Source: JBHJHP01 sp042219825 (GTDB lineage Bacteria > Bacteroidota > Bacteroidia > Bacteroidales > UBA5342). Taken from it: a stretch of 64,000 nucleotides of DNA. The position numbers were made by a program, and so were the translations under genes. Below are positions 34,413 through 43,427 of this stretch, in pieces; position 1 is the first letter of the stretch, and the number at the start of each line of letters is the position of its first letter. The notes beneath the pieces were generated by a model. It was not told the origin of the DNA, ran no database searches, and worked only from the letters and a program-made list of their open reading frames with translations. The DNA is taken from assembly GCF_042219825.1 (NCBI RefSeq), contig NZ_JBHJHQ010000003.1, positions 186,001 to 250,000 of the forward strand, written 5' to 3'.

Positions 34413-36701
34413 TCAGAAAGGATAACCGATTGCAAGATTCAGTACCATATCGTTAGTAAACGATGGTGAACTTACCCAACGGTTTCCGGCAGGGCGGGCC
34501 GGATCATATCCCCGGATTCCAAGATCTACGCGGAAAACGAAAAAACTGAAATCGAGCCGGGCTCCAATTCCATAAGCCATAGCCAGCTGATTATAAAAGC
34601 TATTGAACCGGAACACGCCACCGGGCTGATCTTCGTTGTAATCCCTGATAGTCCAGATATTTCCGACATCAGAAAATAAAGCTCCCTCAACCACCCAAAT
34701 CAGCTTAAACCTGTATTCCAGATTGAACTGCAATTTCACATCTCCGGTTTTATTCATATAAATTGAATTGGCTTCTTTAAATATACCGGGTCCCAATTGC
34801 CGTACCTGCCAACCCCTTACTCCGTTGGCCCCTCCACCAAAATAGCGTTTTTCAAAAGGCAAAACATCACTGTTACCATAAGGCAGGCCTAAGCCAAATG
34901 CCGCGTGATAAACAATAGCATTCTTATCATCTATTCGACGGTTGTAGGTGCCTTCCAAATCAAATTTTACATATTGCGAATATTTGATGCCAAGAAAATT
35001 ATAACCGTTTTCGGGTCTCGTCGTTCCGGCTATCTGATTATACAAATACATAAAATTACCGGAGCTTTCAAAGCCAATTCTGAAATATTTGGAATCGCGG
35101 TATTTTCTAATTTCCTGATCGTTAAATGCCACGTTATAACCGGCTCCAAGAATCACGTGATTCTCGTAACTGTATTTCAGAAATGTAGGATTTATGTACT
35201 GTTTAAACGTATCGGTCATAAAAGGGATACTGACATAATTCAGATCCGGAAAAATAAACTGATGGCTCCAGTTACTTTTATTTTTTAAATTATACTGGGT
35301 CCCGAGACTGGCAATATAGCGTTCATAATCCGGGCGCCGCTGAAAGTTAATTGAGGCCTTAAAGTTTGTGTTCGACTTTATATTATCCACAAAATAATTA
35401 CTCAGGAATGGAAACAGAAAACGTGGATATAAAAGCGAAGTTTCAAACCCAAGCTCATCAGAGTTAAATGCCGTTTTATCCTTTAATCCGGTCTGGGTTT
35501 CACGTGCCACACTAAGCTTGGTATTGAACATCTCACCTCCTTTAAAAAGGTTCTTATGATTGTATCCAAGGTTTATTGCTGCCCCAATATTACCTGACTG
35601 ATTTGTACCCTCAATGTCAAATGAGTAACCCTGAGATTTTGCGTATGTAATCTGGATAAAACAGTCCAGTGTTGGTTCAATAGTTTTATTTTCATTAAAC
35701 CTGATATTGACATATCTTATGATAGGAATTGCTGCCAGCAAAGCATGTGTTCTTTCCACATTGCGATAATTAAATAACTCTCCTCGCCTTATCAGATTAT
35801 TGACAGACAGAATAAGCGGTTTAATTTTTAATTTATCCTGATACAGGATTTTTAGGCCGTTATACTCTGTTGTATCGAATGCTTCATAATAGGTAGACGG
35901 TTCTTTTAATGCTTTTTGGGGATCAAAATCGGTTATAAAATAAATATCCCTGATGGTATATTGCAGATGTGTGGATTCCACCTTTTGGTTCAATGCATTA
36001 ACTATTGTAGGATTACGCAAGATAAGTGTATCAACAATACTTAAAGGTTGTATGCTGCTGTCAGCCATATAATAGATGTAATCCCGGGAAAAATTGTAAT
36101 ACCCTTTTTGGCGTAATAAATTGGTAATTCGGTCACGCTCCTGGTTTAATATATCAACATCAAAATTGTCACCATCCTTTATCAGAGTATTTGCTGAATC
36201 TGCATCAACTAACGATTTTATATTTGGATCATCAATTCGCTCTTTATGATCCAGAATGGTAAATGGTTTATTTGGCGTTACATCGTAAATTACTTTTGCC
36301 TTGTGCTTTCTTTCAAGAAATATGGTGGTGTCCTCAACATCTGCATATAAATATCCTTTGTTATTGAGGTATTTTTGCAGCTCCTGTGCTGACCTTTCAA
36401 CCAAAAATTCATCGTAAACAACAGGTTCCTCTCCTATTCTGCGGAACCATCTGTTCCACCACCTATCCATATTTGAACCGGACATATTATATAATCCAAG
36501 ATGGAATTTAAAAAGACCTAAGATTTTAAGGTTTGGCTTTTGTTTGAGATAAGGTTTCAAGTCTGAAGGATTCATTTCGAGTTCCTCAAAATTGATTTTT
36601 ACATCGCTCAACAGATATTCATTCTCAGGCACATATTTGGTTGGTTTACATGCACCTAAAAGCAAAATGAATAGTAGTATTAAGATGTATTGTGGTCTCA
36701 A
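34413..36701 (-). CDS. tamL: TamL-like Omp85 lipoprotein
   Basis: A 762-residue BamA/TamA-superfamily outer-membrane protein carrying a lipoprotein signal (MRPQYILILLFILLLGAC, Cys18), the feature of the Bacteroidota TamL subgroup. POTRA-like modules cover about 25-400 (VKINFEELEMNPSDL, INNLLRQKGYYNFSRDYIYY-type text). The beta-barrel runs to the end with the lid-loop motif FGGGANGVRGWQ (the Omp85 VRGF/Y equivalent) and RVDLGIRGYDPARPAG. It should work with a TamB-like periplasmic protein in moving proteins or lipids to the outer membrane; TamB is not in this window. Confidence 0.88.
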   Translation of the reverse strand: MRPQYILILLFILLLGACKPTKYVPENEYLLSDVKINFEELEMNPSDLKPYLKQKPNLKILGLFKFHLGLYNMSGSNMDRWWNRWFRRIGEEPVVYDEFLVERSAQELQKYLNNKGYLYADVEDTTIFLERKHKAKVIYDVTPNKPFTILDHKERIDDPNIKSLVDADSANTLIKDGDNFDVDILNQERDRITNLLRQKGYYNFSRDYIYYMADSSIQPLSIVDTLILRNPTIVNALNQKVESTHLQYTIRDIYFITDFDPQKALKEPSTYYEAFDTTEYNGLKILYQDKLKIKPLILSVNNLIRRGELFNYRNVERTHALLAAIPIIRYVNIRFNENKTIEPTLDCFIQITYAKSQGYSFDIEGTNQSGNIGAAINLGYNHKNLFKGGEMFNTKLSVARETQTGLKDKTAFNSDELGFETSLLYPRFLFPFLSNYFVDNIKSNTNFKASINFQRRPDYERYIASLGTQYNLKNKSNWSHQFIFPDLNYVSIPFMTDTFKQYINPTFLKYSYENHVILGAGYNVAFNDQEIRKYRDSKYFRIGFESSGNFMYLYNQIAGTTRPENGYNFLGIKYSQYVKFDLEGTYNRRIDDKNAIVYHAAFGLGLPYGNSDVLPFEKRYFGGGANGVRGWQVRQLGPGIFKEANSIYMNKTGDVKLQFNLEYRFKLIWVVEGALFSDVGNIWTIRDYNEDQPGGVFRFNSFYNQLAMAYGIGARLDFSFFVFRVDLGIRGYDPARPAGNRWVSSPSFTNDMVLNLAIGYPF

Positions 36702-36748
36702 GCCCGACAGTTTTTTGTAAAAATAATGAATTTATTAAAGCTTTTACC

Positions 36749-37219
36749 TCACATAACTGATCGTAATTGTTGTTTTAATGTATCCCTGATCTCAAAGAAA
36801 TTCTGTTGTAATATAATCATGTTGTCCACCATGAACCTGAAAATCTCCTGCCAATCCGGAGAATTAAGATAATCAACCCCTGTTTTTTCCACATAACCTC
36901 TCCCCACTTCCTGTCCGTTTTCCCTGATAAACGCAAAATTCCAGATAACATTTTCAAGGTCCTGCTCTAAAATTACTTTAAAAGCTTCAACGTACTCATA
37001 CACATCCAACCGACGAGCCTCATTTCTGTGGTTCACTTCAATTGCCACCCTGATCCATTCACGTCCCACATCAAACTTAAGATCTACATGGTTAATACCT
37101 GTATTATGCAGAATAAAAGGCACCTTCTGTCTTTTGAGTTTAGGATGTTTTCTGCAATATTCGTTGAAATTCTGCCAGAATTCAAGCTTAATTTCCTTTT
37201 CTTCTTCTTTACTGTACAT
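36749..37219 (-). CDS. DUF4268-type protein
   Basis: A 156-residue protein. ATG 37219 (MYSKEEEKEIKLEFWQNF) is chosen over the open frame to 37258, which would run into thiL. The sequence matches the DUF4268 pattern: LEFWQNFNEYCRK, HVDLKFDVGREWIRVAIEVNHRN, YEYVEAFKVILEQDL. The fold in this family resembles PD-(D/E)xK nuclease-like restriction subunits, but no catalytic triad is certain here. It is 7 bases after thiL and so probably the last gene of the thiL unit. Function unknown. Confidence 0.75.
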   Translation of the reverse strand: MYSKEEEKEIKLEFWQNFNEYCRKHPKLKRQKVPFILHNTGINHVDLKFDVGREWIRVAIEVNHRNEARRLDVYEYVEAFKVILEQDLENVIWNFAFIRENGQEVGRGYVEKTGVDYLNSPDWQEIFRFMVDNMIILQQNFFEIRDTLKQQLRSVM

Positions 37220-37226
37220 CAGGTAA

Positions 37227-38258
37227 TTATTCTGCCATACTATTCCATCCCTGCGCAATTAGGGGAATTTCCTGATCTCCTCTTGTTACTAAGTACGCTC
37301 CAAGCTCCGGCGTAGTAATATGACCAATCACCTTAACCCCTTCAATCATAACTACTTTGTCATAATAATCTATCGGCACGGTGAATAACAACTCGTAATC
37401 CTCTCCACCATTCAGGGCTGCAGTTACCAGGTTCATATTAAACTCTTCTGCAAGTTTTGCTGTCTGGTAATCAATCGGAATCCGGTCTTCGTACACTCTG
37501 CATCCGCATTCGGATTGCTTACAAATATGTAATAATTCTGACGAAAGCCCGTCTGAAATATCCATCATCGAAGTGACCGGAATTTCTTTCTCACGCAGAT
37601 TTTTGATAATATCCAACCGAACTTCAGGCTTAAGTTGTTTCTCAAGCACATATTCAAATCCTTCAAAATCGGGCTGAACACCTTTAACATCTTCAAGCAC
37701 CTTTTTTTCGCGTTCCAGGAGTTGTAAGCCCACATAGGCAGCACCTAAATCTCCTGTTACACAAATAATATCCGTATCTTTTGCTCCCGAACGATAGACA
37801 AGCTCATCTTTCTTTCCTTCTCCAATGCAGGTAATACTAATGGTTAAGCCGGTTAATGATGCCGAAGTATCACCACCGACCAAATCTACCTGATAAGTTT
37901 CGCAAGCCAGCCTGATCCCACTGTATAATTCCTCAACCATTTCAAGGGTGAACCGGGAAGAAATGCCGATTGACACTGTAATCTGTTTTGGTGTAGCATT
38001 CATGGCAACAACATCCGACAAATTAACAACCACGGCTTTATACCCAAGATGCTTTAAGGGCGTATAAACCAGATCAAAGTGAATGCCTTCCAGCAGGAGA
38101 TCTGTAGTAACAACGACCTGCTTATTCTTATAATCCAAAACAGCAGCATCGTCGCCAATACCTTTCAACGTTGATTTGTGGATTGGAACGATATCTTTCG
38201 TCAGATAATCTATCAATCCAAATTCTCCTAAATCTTTGATGCTTTTTTTATCAGCCAT
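37227..38258 (-). CDS. thiL: Thiamine-monophosphate kinase
   Basis: A 343-residue PurM-like ATP-binding enzyme that phosphorylates thiamine monophosphate to the diphosphate cofactor. Signature residues: GIGDDAAVLDYKNK, TTDLLLEGIHFDL, GYKAVVVNLSDVVAMNA, VGGDTSASLTGLTISIT, MMDISDGLSSELLHI, and NGGEDYELLFTV near the end. Complete. It lies 3 bases after murB, so the two are co-transcribed with rho likely upstream. Confidence 0.95.
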   Translation of the reverse strand: MADKKSIKDLGEFGLIDYLTKDIVPIHKSTLKGIGDDAAVLDYKNKQVVVTTDLLLEGIHFDLVYTPLKHLGYKAVVVNLSDVVAMNATPKQITVSIGISSRFTLEMVEELYSGIRLACETYQVDLVGGDTSASLTGLTISITCIGEGKKDELVYRSGAKDTDIICVTGDLGAAYVGLQLLEREKKVLEDVKGVQPDFEGFEYVLEKQLKPEVRLDIIKNLREKEIPVTSMMDISDGLSSELLHICKQSECGCRVYEDRIPIDYQTAKLAEEFNMNLVTAALNGGEDYELLFTVPIDYYDKVVMIEGVKVIGHITTPELGAYLVTRGDQEIPLIAQGWNSMAE

Positions 38259-38261
38259 AAT

Positions 38262-39272
38262 CTATCCTATAAATATCACTTCCTGATGAAGTGTTATTCC
38301 AAAATTATCTTTTACTTTTTGTCTTACGTGATCAGAAAGTGCTACAATATCATCAGCTGTTGCTTTGCCAGTATTTATAATAACCAACGGTTGTTTATCG
38401 TGCACCTGGGCTCCACCAATTTTATATCCCTTCAAATTACACTGATCAATAAGCCATGCGGCAGGAATCTTAAACCCGTTTTCAACTTCATACGATGGAA
38501 TATCCGGGTTTTGTTCTTTTAATACAGAAAAAATATCATCAGAAACCACGGGGTTTTTAAAAAAGCTTCCTGCATTTCCAGTCTTCTCAGGATCGGGCAA
38601 CTTACTTTCCCTGATTTCAATGATGGATTGCCTGATATTCTGCAATGTCGGTTCACCGTATTTTTCTTTCAGGTAATTTGAAACATTGCCATAATTAAGA
38701 ACAAAACCTGGCTTTTTTGAAAGCTTGAAGGTTACCCGTGTAACAATAAATTTATCTTTCAAAGCATTCTTAAAAATGCTGTCCCTATAACCAAATTCAC
38801 ATTCTTCATTTAAGAACTTACTGATTTTACCAGTATTAAAATTCACGGCTTCCACAACATCAATCACATCCTTCGCCTCCACACCGTAAGCTCCGATATT
38901 CTGAACCGGCGATGCCCCTACATGACCTGGAATCAGTGAAAGATTTTCTACACCGCCGTATTCATTCTCCACACACCACCCCACAAATTCATCCCAGTCT
39001 TCCCCGGCTCCTACACGTACATAAACGTTGTCGTGATCTTCATATACAATTTCCTTTCCTTCAATTCTGGAGTGAAGGATCAAACCGTCAAAGTTCTTAG
39101 TGAACAACACATTGCTGCCACCACCAAGAAAAAACACCGGATGTGACTTCAGATCGGTTTCCGACAAAAAGTCCACCAGATCATGCACCGCCTCATATTC
39201 AAAAAAATAGTTTGCGGTAACATCCAGGCCAAACGTATTGTATTGTTTTAACGAAAATTTCCGATGCAGCAT
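38262..39272 (-). CDS. murB: UDP-N-acetylenolpyruvoylglucosamine reductase
   Basis: A 336-residue type I MurB. FAD-binding stretch: FSLKQYNTFGLDVTANYFF and VFFLGGGSNVLFTKNFDGLIL. GAGEDWDEFVGWCVENEYGGVENLSLIPGHVGASPVQNIGAYG is followed by the catalytic GNAGSFFKNPVVSDD (Ser) and the Glu near the C-terminus (LHQEVIF). It reduces enolpyruvyl-UDP-GlcNAc to UDP-MurNAc in peptidoglycan synthesis. Confidence 0.96.
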   Translation of the reverse strand: MLHRKFSLKQYNTFGLDVTANYFFEYEAVHDLVDFLSETDLKSHPVFFLGGGSNVLFTKNFDGLILHSRIEGKEIVYEDHDNVYVRVGAGEDWDEFVGWCVENEYGGVENLSLIPGHVGASPVQNIGAYGVEAKDVIDVVEAVNFNTGKISKFLNEECEFGYRDSIFKNALKDKFIVTRVTFKLSKKPGFVLNYGNVSNYLKEKYGEPTLQNIRQSIIEIRESKLPDPEKTGNAGSFFKNPVVSDDIFSVLKEQNPDIPSYEVENGFKIPAAWLIDQCNLKGYKIGGAQVHDKQPLVIINTGKATADDIVALSDHVRQKVKDNFGITLHQEVIFIG

Positions 39273-39290
39273 ACTAAGTTATATATACAG

Positions 39291-39320
39291 AAAAGTCTGC
39301 CCCTTATAGAGCAGACCTTT
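39291..39320 (-). terminator. Terminator of rho
   Basis: AAAAGTCTGC (39291-39300) pairs with GCAGACCTTT (39311-39320) apart from one A/C mismatch, with a 10-base loop. The T-rich arm follows on the - strand, 20 bases after the rho stop. Confidence 0.7.
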
Positions 39321-39339
39321 AAAATCCTTTTGTTTAATA

Positions 39340-41067
39340 TTAATAGCCCTGATTCATTGTAATCAGGAATTCTTCGTTACTACTGGTTTTTACCAGTCTG
39401 TCTTTCAGGAATTCCATTGCTTCCAGGGAAGTCATATCGCTTAAGAACTTACGCAGTATCCACATTCTGTTGAGGAATTCAGAATCAAGCAACAAATCTT
39501 CGCGACGTGTACTTGAAGCAATGATATCCACAGAAGGGAAAATACGACGGTTTGAAAGTTTGCGGTCAAGCTGCAATTCCATGTTACCGGTTCCTTTAAA
39601 CTCTTCAAAAATTACATCGTCCATTTTTGAACCGGTCTCGGTCAACGCTGTTGCCAAAATAGTAAGTGATCCGCCTTCTTCAATATTACGTGCAGCACCA
39701 AAGAACCGTTTTGGTTTGTGTAATGCATTTGCATCCACACCACCGGACAACACTTTACCTGATGCCGGAGCTACAGTATTGTAAGCACGTGCCAAACGTG
39801 TAATAGAGTCTAAAAGAATAACGACATCGTGACCACATTCAACCATACGCTTGGCTTTTTCCAATACAATATTGGCTACTTTTACATGGCGATCTGCAGG
39901 TTCATCAAATGTTGATGCAATAACTTCTGCATTTACACTGCGTGCCATATCTGTCACCTCTTCCGGACGTTCGTCAATCAACAGGATCAACAGATAAACT
40001 TCCGGATTATTTTCCGAGATAGCGTTGGCGATGTCTTTCAATAGTACTGTCTTACCGGTTTTCGGCTGAGCCACAATTAAACCGCGCTGCCCTTTACCGA
40101 TTGGAGAAAACATATCCACAACTCTTGTCGAAATATTGGAATGTTTTCCACCACATAAGTTGAACTTCTCATTTGGGAACAACGGTGTAAGGTGATCAAA
40201 CGGTACCCTGTCGCGTATCTCATCAGGTGAGCGACCATTGATGGTACTGATCTTAATCAACGGGAAATATTTTTCGCCCTCTTTGGGAGGACGAATAGTT
40301 CCGGTAACTGTATCACCGGTTTTTAACCCAAATAATTTAATCTGCGACTGCGATACATATATATCGTCCGGAGAATTCAAATAATTAAAGTCCGAAGAAC
40401 GTAAGAATCCGTAACCATCCTGCATGATTTCAAGAACACCAGAACTTGAAATAATTCCATCAAACTCAAAGTTCTTGTCTAATCCATCAGGAAGATCCTG
40501 TTGCTTTTTCTCCTTAGTCGCAGCAGGTCTCGTTTGCTGAGAACCTACATTCCCATTATTATTGCTTTGCTGACGGGGCCTGTTATCCCCGTTTTGTTGC
40601 CAGGGTTGAGGCTTACTATTGCCATTACCATTACCCGGTCTCTCTTTATTTGCCTTTTTAAATGAAGAAGTTGTGATCTCTCTTTTTTTCTCAACCTTTG
40701 GAGGTGCCTTGTAATCATCGTTACTTTGAGATTCATAACGGGTGTTGATCACAGGTTTGGATGATTCCTTTTCTTCTTTGGTATTTTTGTCTTCTTCAGG
40801 TTTAACGGCATTTCGTTTAACAAACTTCCCTTCAGAAGTTGCAGAAGCAGCAGCTTCTCCAGATACTTTTATTCGTGTTCTTCTGGGTCTTTGCTTTTTA
40901 TCTGCATCAGCTCCGGATCCTTCCGAAGCCTTTACAGCCTGAACATCAAGAATTTTATAAATCAAATCCTGTTTCCTGTATTTTTCAACACTTTTGATAT
41001 CCAGGTCTTTCGCAATTGCCCTCAAATCTGGTAAAAGCTTATTGCTTAACTCAATAATGTCATACAT
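39340..41067 (-). CDS. rho: Transcription termination factor Rho
   Basis: A 575-residue hexameric RNA helicase, larger than E. coli Rho (419). N-terminal Rho_N (MYDIIELSNKLLPDLRAIAK to residue ~45). A ~150-residue Lys-, Asn- and Gln-rich low-complexity insert follows (about 50-200, with RPRQQSNNNGNVGSQQ). The cold-shock-like RNA-binding domain has GVLEIMQDGYGFLRSSDFNYL. The RecA-type ATPase has P-loop AQPKTGKTVLLKDIA, LIDERPEEVTDM and HVVILLDSITRLARAYN-type DVVILLDSITRLARAYN. Such inserts occur in Rho of Bacteroidota and may bind RNA or form condensates. The consensus promoter is at 41174-41204. Confidence 0.97.
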   Translation of the reverse strand: MYDIIELSNKLLPDLRAIAKDLDIKSVEKYRKQDLIYKILDVQAVKASEGSGADADKKQRPRRTRIKVSGEAAASATSEGKFVKRNAVKPEEDKNTKEEKESSKPVINTRYESQSNDDYKAPPKVEKKREITTSSFKKANKERPGNGNGNSKPQPWQQNGDNRPRQQSNNNGNVGSQQTRPAATKEKKQQDLPDGLDKNFEFDGIISSSGVLEIMQDGYGFLRSSDFNYLNSPDDIYVSQSQIKLFGLKTGDTVTGTIRPPKEGEKYFPLIKISTINGRSPDEIRDRVPFDHLTPLFPNEKFNLCGGKHSNISTRVVDMFSPIGKGQRGLIVAQPKTGKTVLLKDIANAISENNPEVYLLILLIDERPEEVTDMARSVNAEVIASTFDEPADRHVKVANIVLEKAKRMVECGHDVVILLDSITRLARAYNTVAPASGKVLSGGVDANALHKPKRFFGAARNIEEGGSLTILATALTETGSKMDDVIFEEFKGTGNMELQLDRKLSNRRIFPSVDIIASSTRREDLLLDSEFLNRMWILRKFLSDMTSLEAMEFLKDRLVKTSSNEEFLITMNQGY

Positions 41068-41173
41068 AATTAAATGATTATATCACTAGTAAATGAAAGG
41101 ATAAATAAATTTATATGATTATCTTAGAAAAACGTTGTGAGTTTGAATCAAAAACGTTGTAGTCCTGTGGGTG

Positions 41174-41204
41174 CAAATATAAATCAAATTAACAATTGTG
41201 CAAA
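41174..41204 (-). promoter_or_regulatory. Consensus promoter of rho
   Basis: On the - strand TTTG (41201-41204), 19 bases, TATATTTG (41174-41181). The untranslated leader of about 100 bases would leave room for rho autoregulation. Confidence 0.75.
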
Positions 41205-41360
41205 ACTTTTTTAGCAACCCGAAGGATTTTCAAATAAGGTTTAACAAAACTTATATCTCGTAATCATAATTTCACGTTACAATAATCTAATAACATCCTG
41301 ATTTACATTTTGTTTATATCGATGCATATTTTCATTTAACAGCATTGCAAATCAGAATAT

Positions 41361-41390
41361 TTTGTTTTTTTAAAAATTGTCTTACTTTTG
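41361..41390 (+). promoter_or_regulatory. Consensus promoter of the trp operon
   Basis: TTTG (41361-41364), 18 bases, TACTTTTG (41383-41390). The start of transcription would fall a few bases before the leader peptide ATG at 41408. Confidence 0.8.
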
Positions 41391-41407
41391 CAAAAGAAAC
41401 AAACAAA

Positions 41408-41470
41408 ATGACATTTTTCGAAACAAATACATGGTGGTGGCACAGATTATTTCTTAAATCCGGGAAATAA
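41408..41470 (+). CDS. trpL: trp leader peptide
   Basis: A 20-codon open frame reading MTFFETNT, then WWW, then HRLFLKSGK and stop. Three consecutive TGG codons at 41432-41440 let ribosome stalling report tryptophan shortage. It sits between the trp promoter and the attenuator hairpin and matches the bacteroid-trp leader class described for Bacteroidota. Far shorter than any annotated gene threshold, but position and codons leave little doubt. Confidence 0.9.
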   Translation: MTFFETNTWWWHRLFLKSGK

Positions 41471-41529
41471 GCTGGTCGTTCTATGTTAAAAATATAAGAC
41501 CTGTCGGAATTCCCGGCAGGTCTTTTTTT
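41460..41529 (+). terminator. trp attenuator with alternative antiterminator pairing
   Basis: Terminator stem AGACCTGTCGG (41497-41507) with CCGGCAGGTCT (41513-41523, one G-U pair), then a T run to 41529. CCGGGAA (41460-41466), at the end of the leader peptide frame, can instead pair with TTCCCGG (41510-41516), which removes the 3' arm of the terminator. A ribosome reaching the stop codon at 41468 would cover CCGGGAA and allow termination; one stalled on the Trp codons would leave it free. Confidence 0.85.
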
Positions 41530-41547
41530 ATTTAAAAATAACAACAT

Positions 41548-42963
41548 ATGAAGCCGATAAAGATTTTAGCACACACACAGGCATTACCTGCAGGCATAAC
41601 GGACACGGAAACTCCTGTCAGCATTTACCTGAAGTTGCGGGACAAATTCCCCAACACTTCACTACTGGAAAGTTCGGATTATCACGGGAACCGTAACAGC
41701 CGCAGTTTTATCTGTTTCGATGTCAAAGGTGGGTTTGAGGTCAACCAAAACCTGATAAAAATTCTATACGCTGACGGATCTAAAGAAGACAGGGAAATTA
41801 CCGGCTCAGTTAAAGTTGTGGATGAGCTTAAAAAGTTTCTGGATTCATTCGACATTTTCAGATTGGGTGAAGACATGGATAACAACGGCATTTTCGGGTA
41901 CAGTGCCTATGACGCCGTTCAGTATTTCGAAAACATCAAATTCAGTTCGCCCGAGCCGGTAGGATATCACATTCCTGAGATGCGCTATTTCTTTTACCGT
42001 TATATTATTACGTTCGACCATTTTAACAACCGGATATATCTGACCGAAAATCTTATGGAAGGCGAAGACAGGACACTGGACAGAATTAAGGTGATCCTGA
42101 ACGATAAAAAACTGGGCGCCCATAAATTCAATCCTTCAATGGATGAAGTCTCCAACCTGACAGATCAGGAATATATGAATATGGTTACGCACGGAAAGTC
42201 ACACTGCTTTAGAGGCGATGTTTTTCAAATCGTACTTTCAAGACGGTTTTCTCAGAAATTTAAAGGTGATGAGTTTAATGTGTATCGTGCTTTAAGAAAC
42301 ATCAATCCCTCTCCTTATCTGTTTTATTTCGACTTTGGCGGATATAAAATATTCGGATCATCCCCGGAGGCGGAAATTAAGGTTGAAAAAGGCAAAGCAA
42401 TTATTAATCCGATAGCCGGGACCTTTAAAAGAACCGGAAATGACGAACAAGACAGAATTCTGGCAGATAAGCTTTGTAAGGATGAAAAAGAAAATGCCGA
42501 GCATGTAATGTTGGTAGACCTGGCAAGAAATGATCTGAGTCGGAATTCGGACCATGTTATTGTAGAAACCTACAGGGAAGTTCAATATTATTCCCACGTA
42601 CTTCATTTGGTTTCTGAGGTTAGCGGCAAGCTGAATAAAGGCACGAACCCTATAGAAGTTTTAGGAAACACATTCCCGGCAGGAACATTATCCGGAGCAC
42701 CAAAGTATAAAGCAATGGAACTGATTGATAAATATGAATCTGAAGCAAGAGGTTATTATGGTGGTGCCATCGGTTTTCTTGGATTCAATGGCGATGTGAA
42801 CCATGCCATAATGATTCGTTCATTTTTATGTAAAAACAATACACTTTATTATCAGGCCGGTGCAGGAATCGTTTCGGAATCGAAGGAAGAAAGCGAGCTT
42901 AACGAAGTTAATAATAAGCTGGGGGCTTTGAAGAAAGCAATAGAAACAGCCAAAGAAATATAG
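41548..42963 (+). CDS. trpE: Anthranilate synthase component I
   Basis: A 471-residue chorismate-binding enzyme that, with TrpG, makes anthranilate. Motifs: KSHCFRGDVFQIVLSRRFSQKF, NPSPYLFYFDFGGYKIFGSSPE, INPIAGTFKRTGNDEQD, ENAEHVMLVDLARNDLSRN, GTLSGAPKYKAMELID and YYGGAIGFLGFNGDVNHAIMIR. An N-terminal feedback-site region of about 130 residues contains the short LLESSDYHG block typical of Trp-inhibited TrpE. First structural gene, 19 bases after the attenuator. Confidence 0.97.
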   Translation: MKPIKILAHTQALPAGITDTETPVSIYLKLRDKFPNTSLLESSDYHGNRNSRSFICFDVKGGFEVNQNLIKILYADGSKEDREITGSVKVVDELKKFLDSFDIFRLGEDMDNNGIFGYSAYDAVQYFENIKFSSPEPVGYHIPEMRYFFYRYIITFDHFNNRIYLTENLMEGEDRTLDRIKVILNDKKLGAHKFNPSMDEVSNLTDQEYMNMVTHGKSHCFRGDVFQIVLSRRFSQKFKGDEFNVYRALRNINPSPYLFYFDFGGYKIFGSSPEAEIKVEKGKAIINPIAGTFKRTGNDEQDRILADKLCKDEKENAEHVMLVDLARNDLSRNSDHVIVETYREVQYYSHVLHLVSEVSGKLNKGTNPIEVLGNTFPAGTLSGAPKYKAMELIDKYESEARGYYGGAIGFLGFNGDVNHAIMIRSFLCKNNTLYYQAGAGIVSESKEESELNEVNNKLGALKKAIETAKEI

Positions 42964-42968
42964 CTATA

Positions 42969-43400
42969 GACACAAGTATCAGGACACAAGTATCAAGATT
43001 AACTAAAATAATTTAGGATGCATAATTATCCGGAGTTAAAAATATGGCAACAAGCCAGAAGTTTAGTAAAATCTATTTATACATTAACAGATTCGATAGA
43101 TCAAAATCAACAATATGTTTTAATTAGTCAGATGCAACGTGCGGTTTTATCGATACCATCAAACATTGCCGAAGGTGCAGGAAGACATACAAATAAAGAA
43201 TTTGTTCGATTTCATTCAATCGCAAACGGCTCAGCTTTTGAATTAGAGACACAATTATTTTTATGCATTGATCTGGGTTATGTATCAGAAGAAAATGTTA
43301 GCTCTGTCATCAATGATCTTAAAGAAATTCAAAAAATGATTTATCGTCTCAGTGAATCACTAAAACAGAGTCTTGATTCCTGATACTTGATACTTGATAC
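42969..43400 (+). mobile_element. Four-helix-bundle (S23/IVP-like) element A, inserted between trpE and trpG
   Basis: The left boundary has two head-to-tail copies of GACACAAGTATCA (from 42969 and 42983). The right boundary, 43372-43400, reads CTTGATTCC then TGATACTTGATACTTGATAC. CAAGTATCAGGA (42973-42984) is exactly inverted at 43378-43389, overlapping the stop codon of the enclosed gene. The ends therefore form a stem around one 121-residue gene. A deleted sister copy lies at 45769-45930. No transposase is present, so how it moves is unknown. Boundaries are approximate. Confidence 0.65.
43018..43383 (+). CDS. Four-helix bundle protein, 23S rRNA intervening-sequence protein family
   Basis: A 121-residue protein (MHNYPELKIWQQARSLVKSIYTLTD, LISQMQRAVLSIPSNIAEGAGRHTNKEFVRFHSIANGSAFELETQL, KEIQKMIYRLSESLKQS). 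SIPSNIAEG and the LETQL helix are the signatures of the S23/IVP family (PF05635-type). Members were first found in intervening sequences inside 23S rRNA genes; a homologous Avd protein serves diversity-generating retroelements. No reverse transcriptase or repeat pair for such an element exists here. It has no link to tryptophan synthesis and is enclosed by inverted repeats, so it is a passenger of the element. Confidence 0.9.
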   Translation: MHNYPELKIWQQARSLVKSIYTLTDSIDQNQQYVLISQMQRAVLSIPSNIAEGAGRHTNKEFVRFHSIANGSAFELETQLFLCIDLGYVSEENVSSVINDLKEIQKMIYRLSESLKQSLDS

Positions 43401-43427
43401 AATATTAAATATATAAATTATCAAAAG

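Noticed and set aside
43018..43383. 23S rRNA intervening sequence in its original sense
   Set aside because: No rRNA gene is near; both sides are trp genes.
42969..43427. Diversity-generating retroelement, suggested by the Avd-like four-helix protein
   Set aside because: No reverse transcriptase, template repeat or variable repeat in the window.
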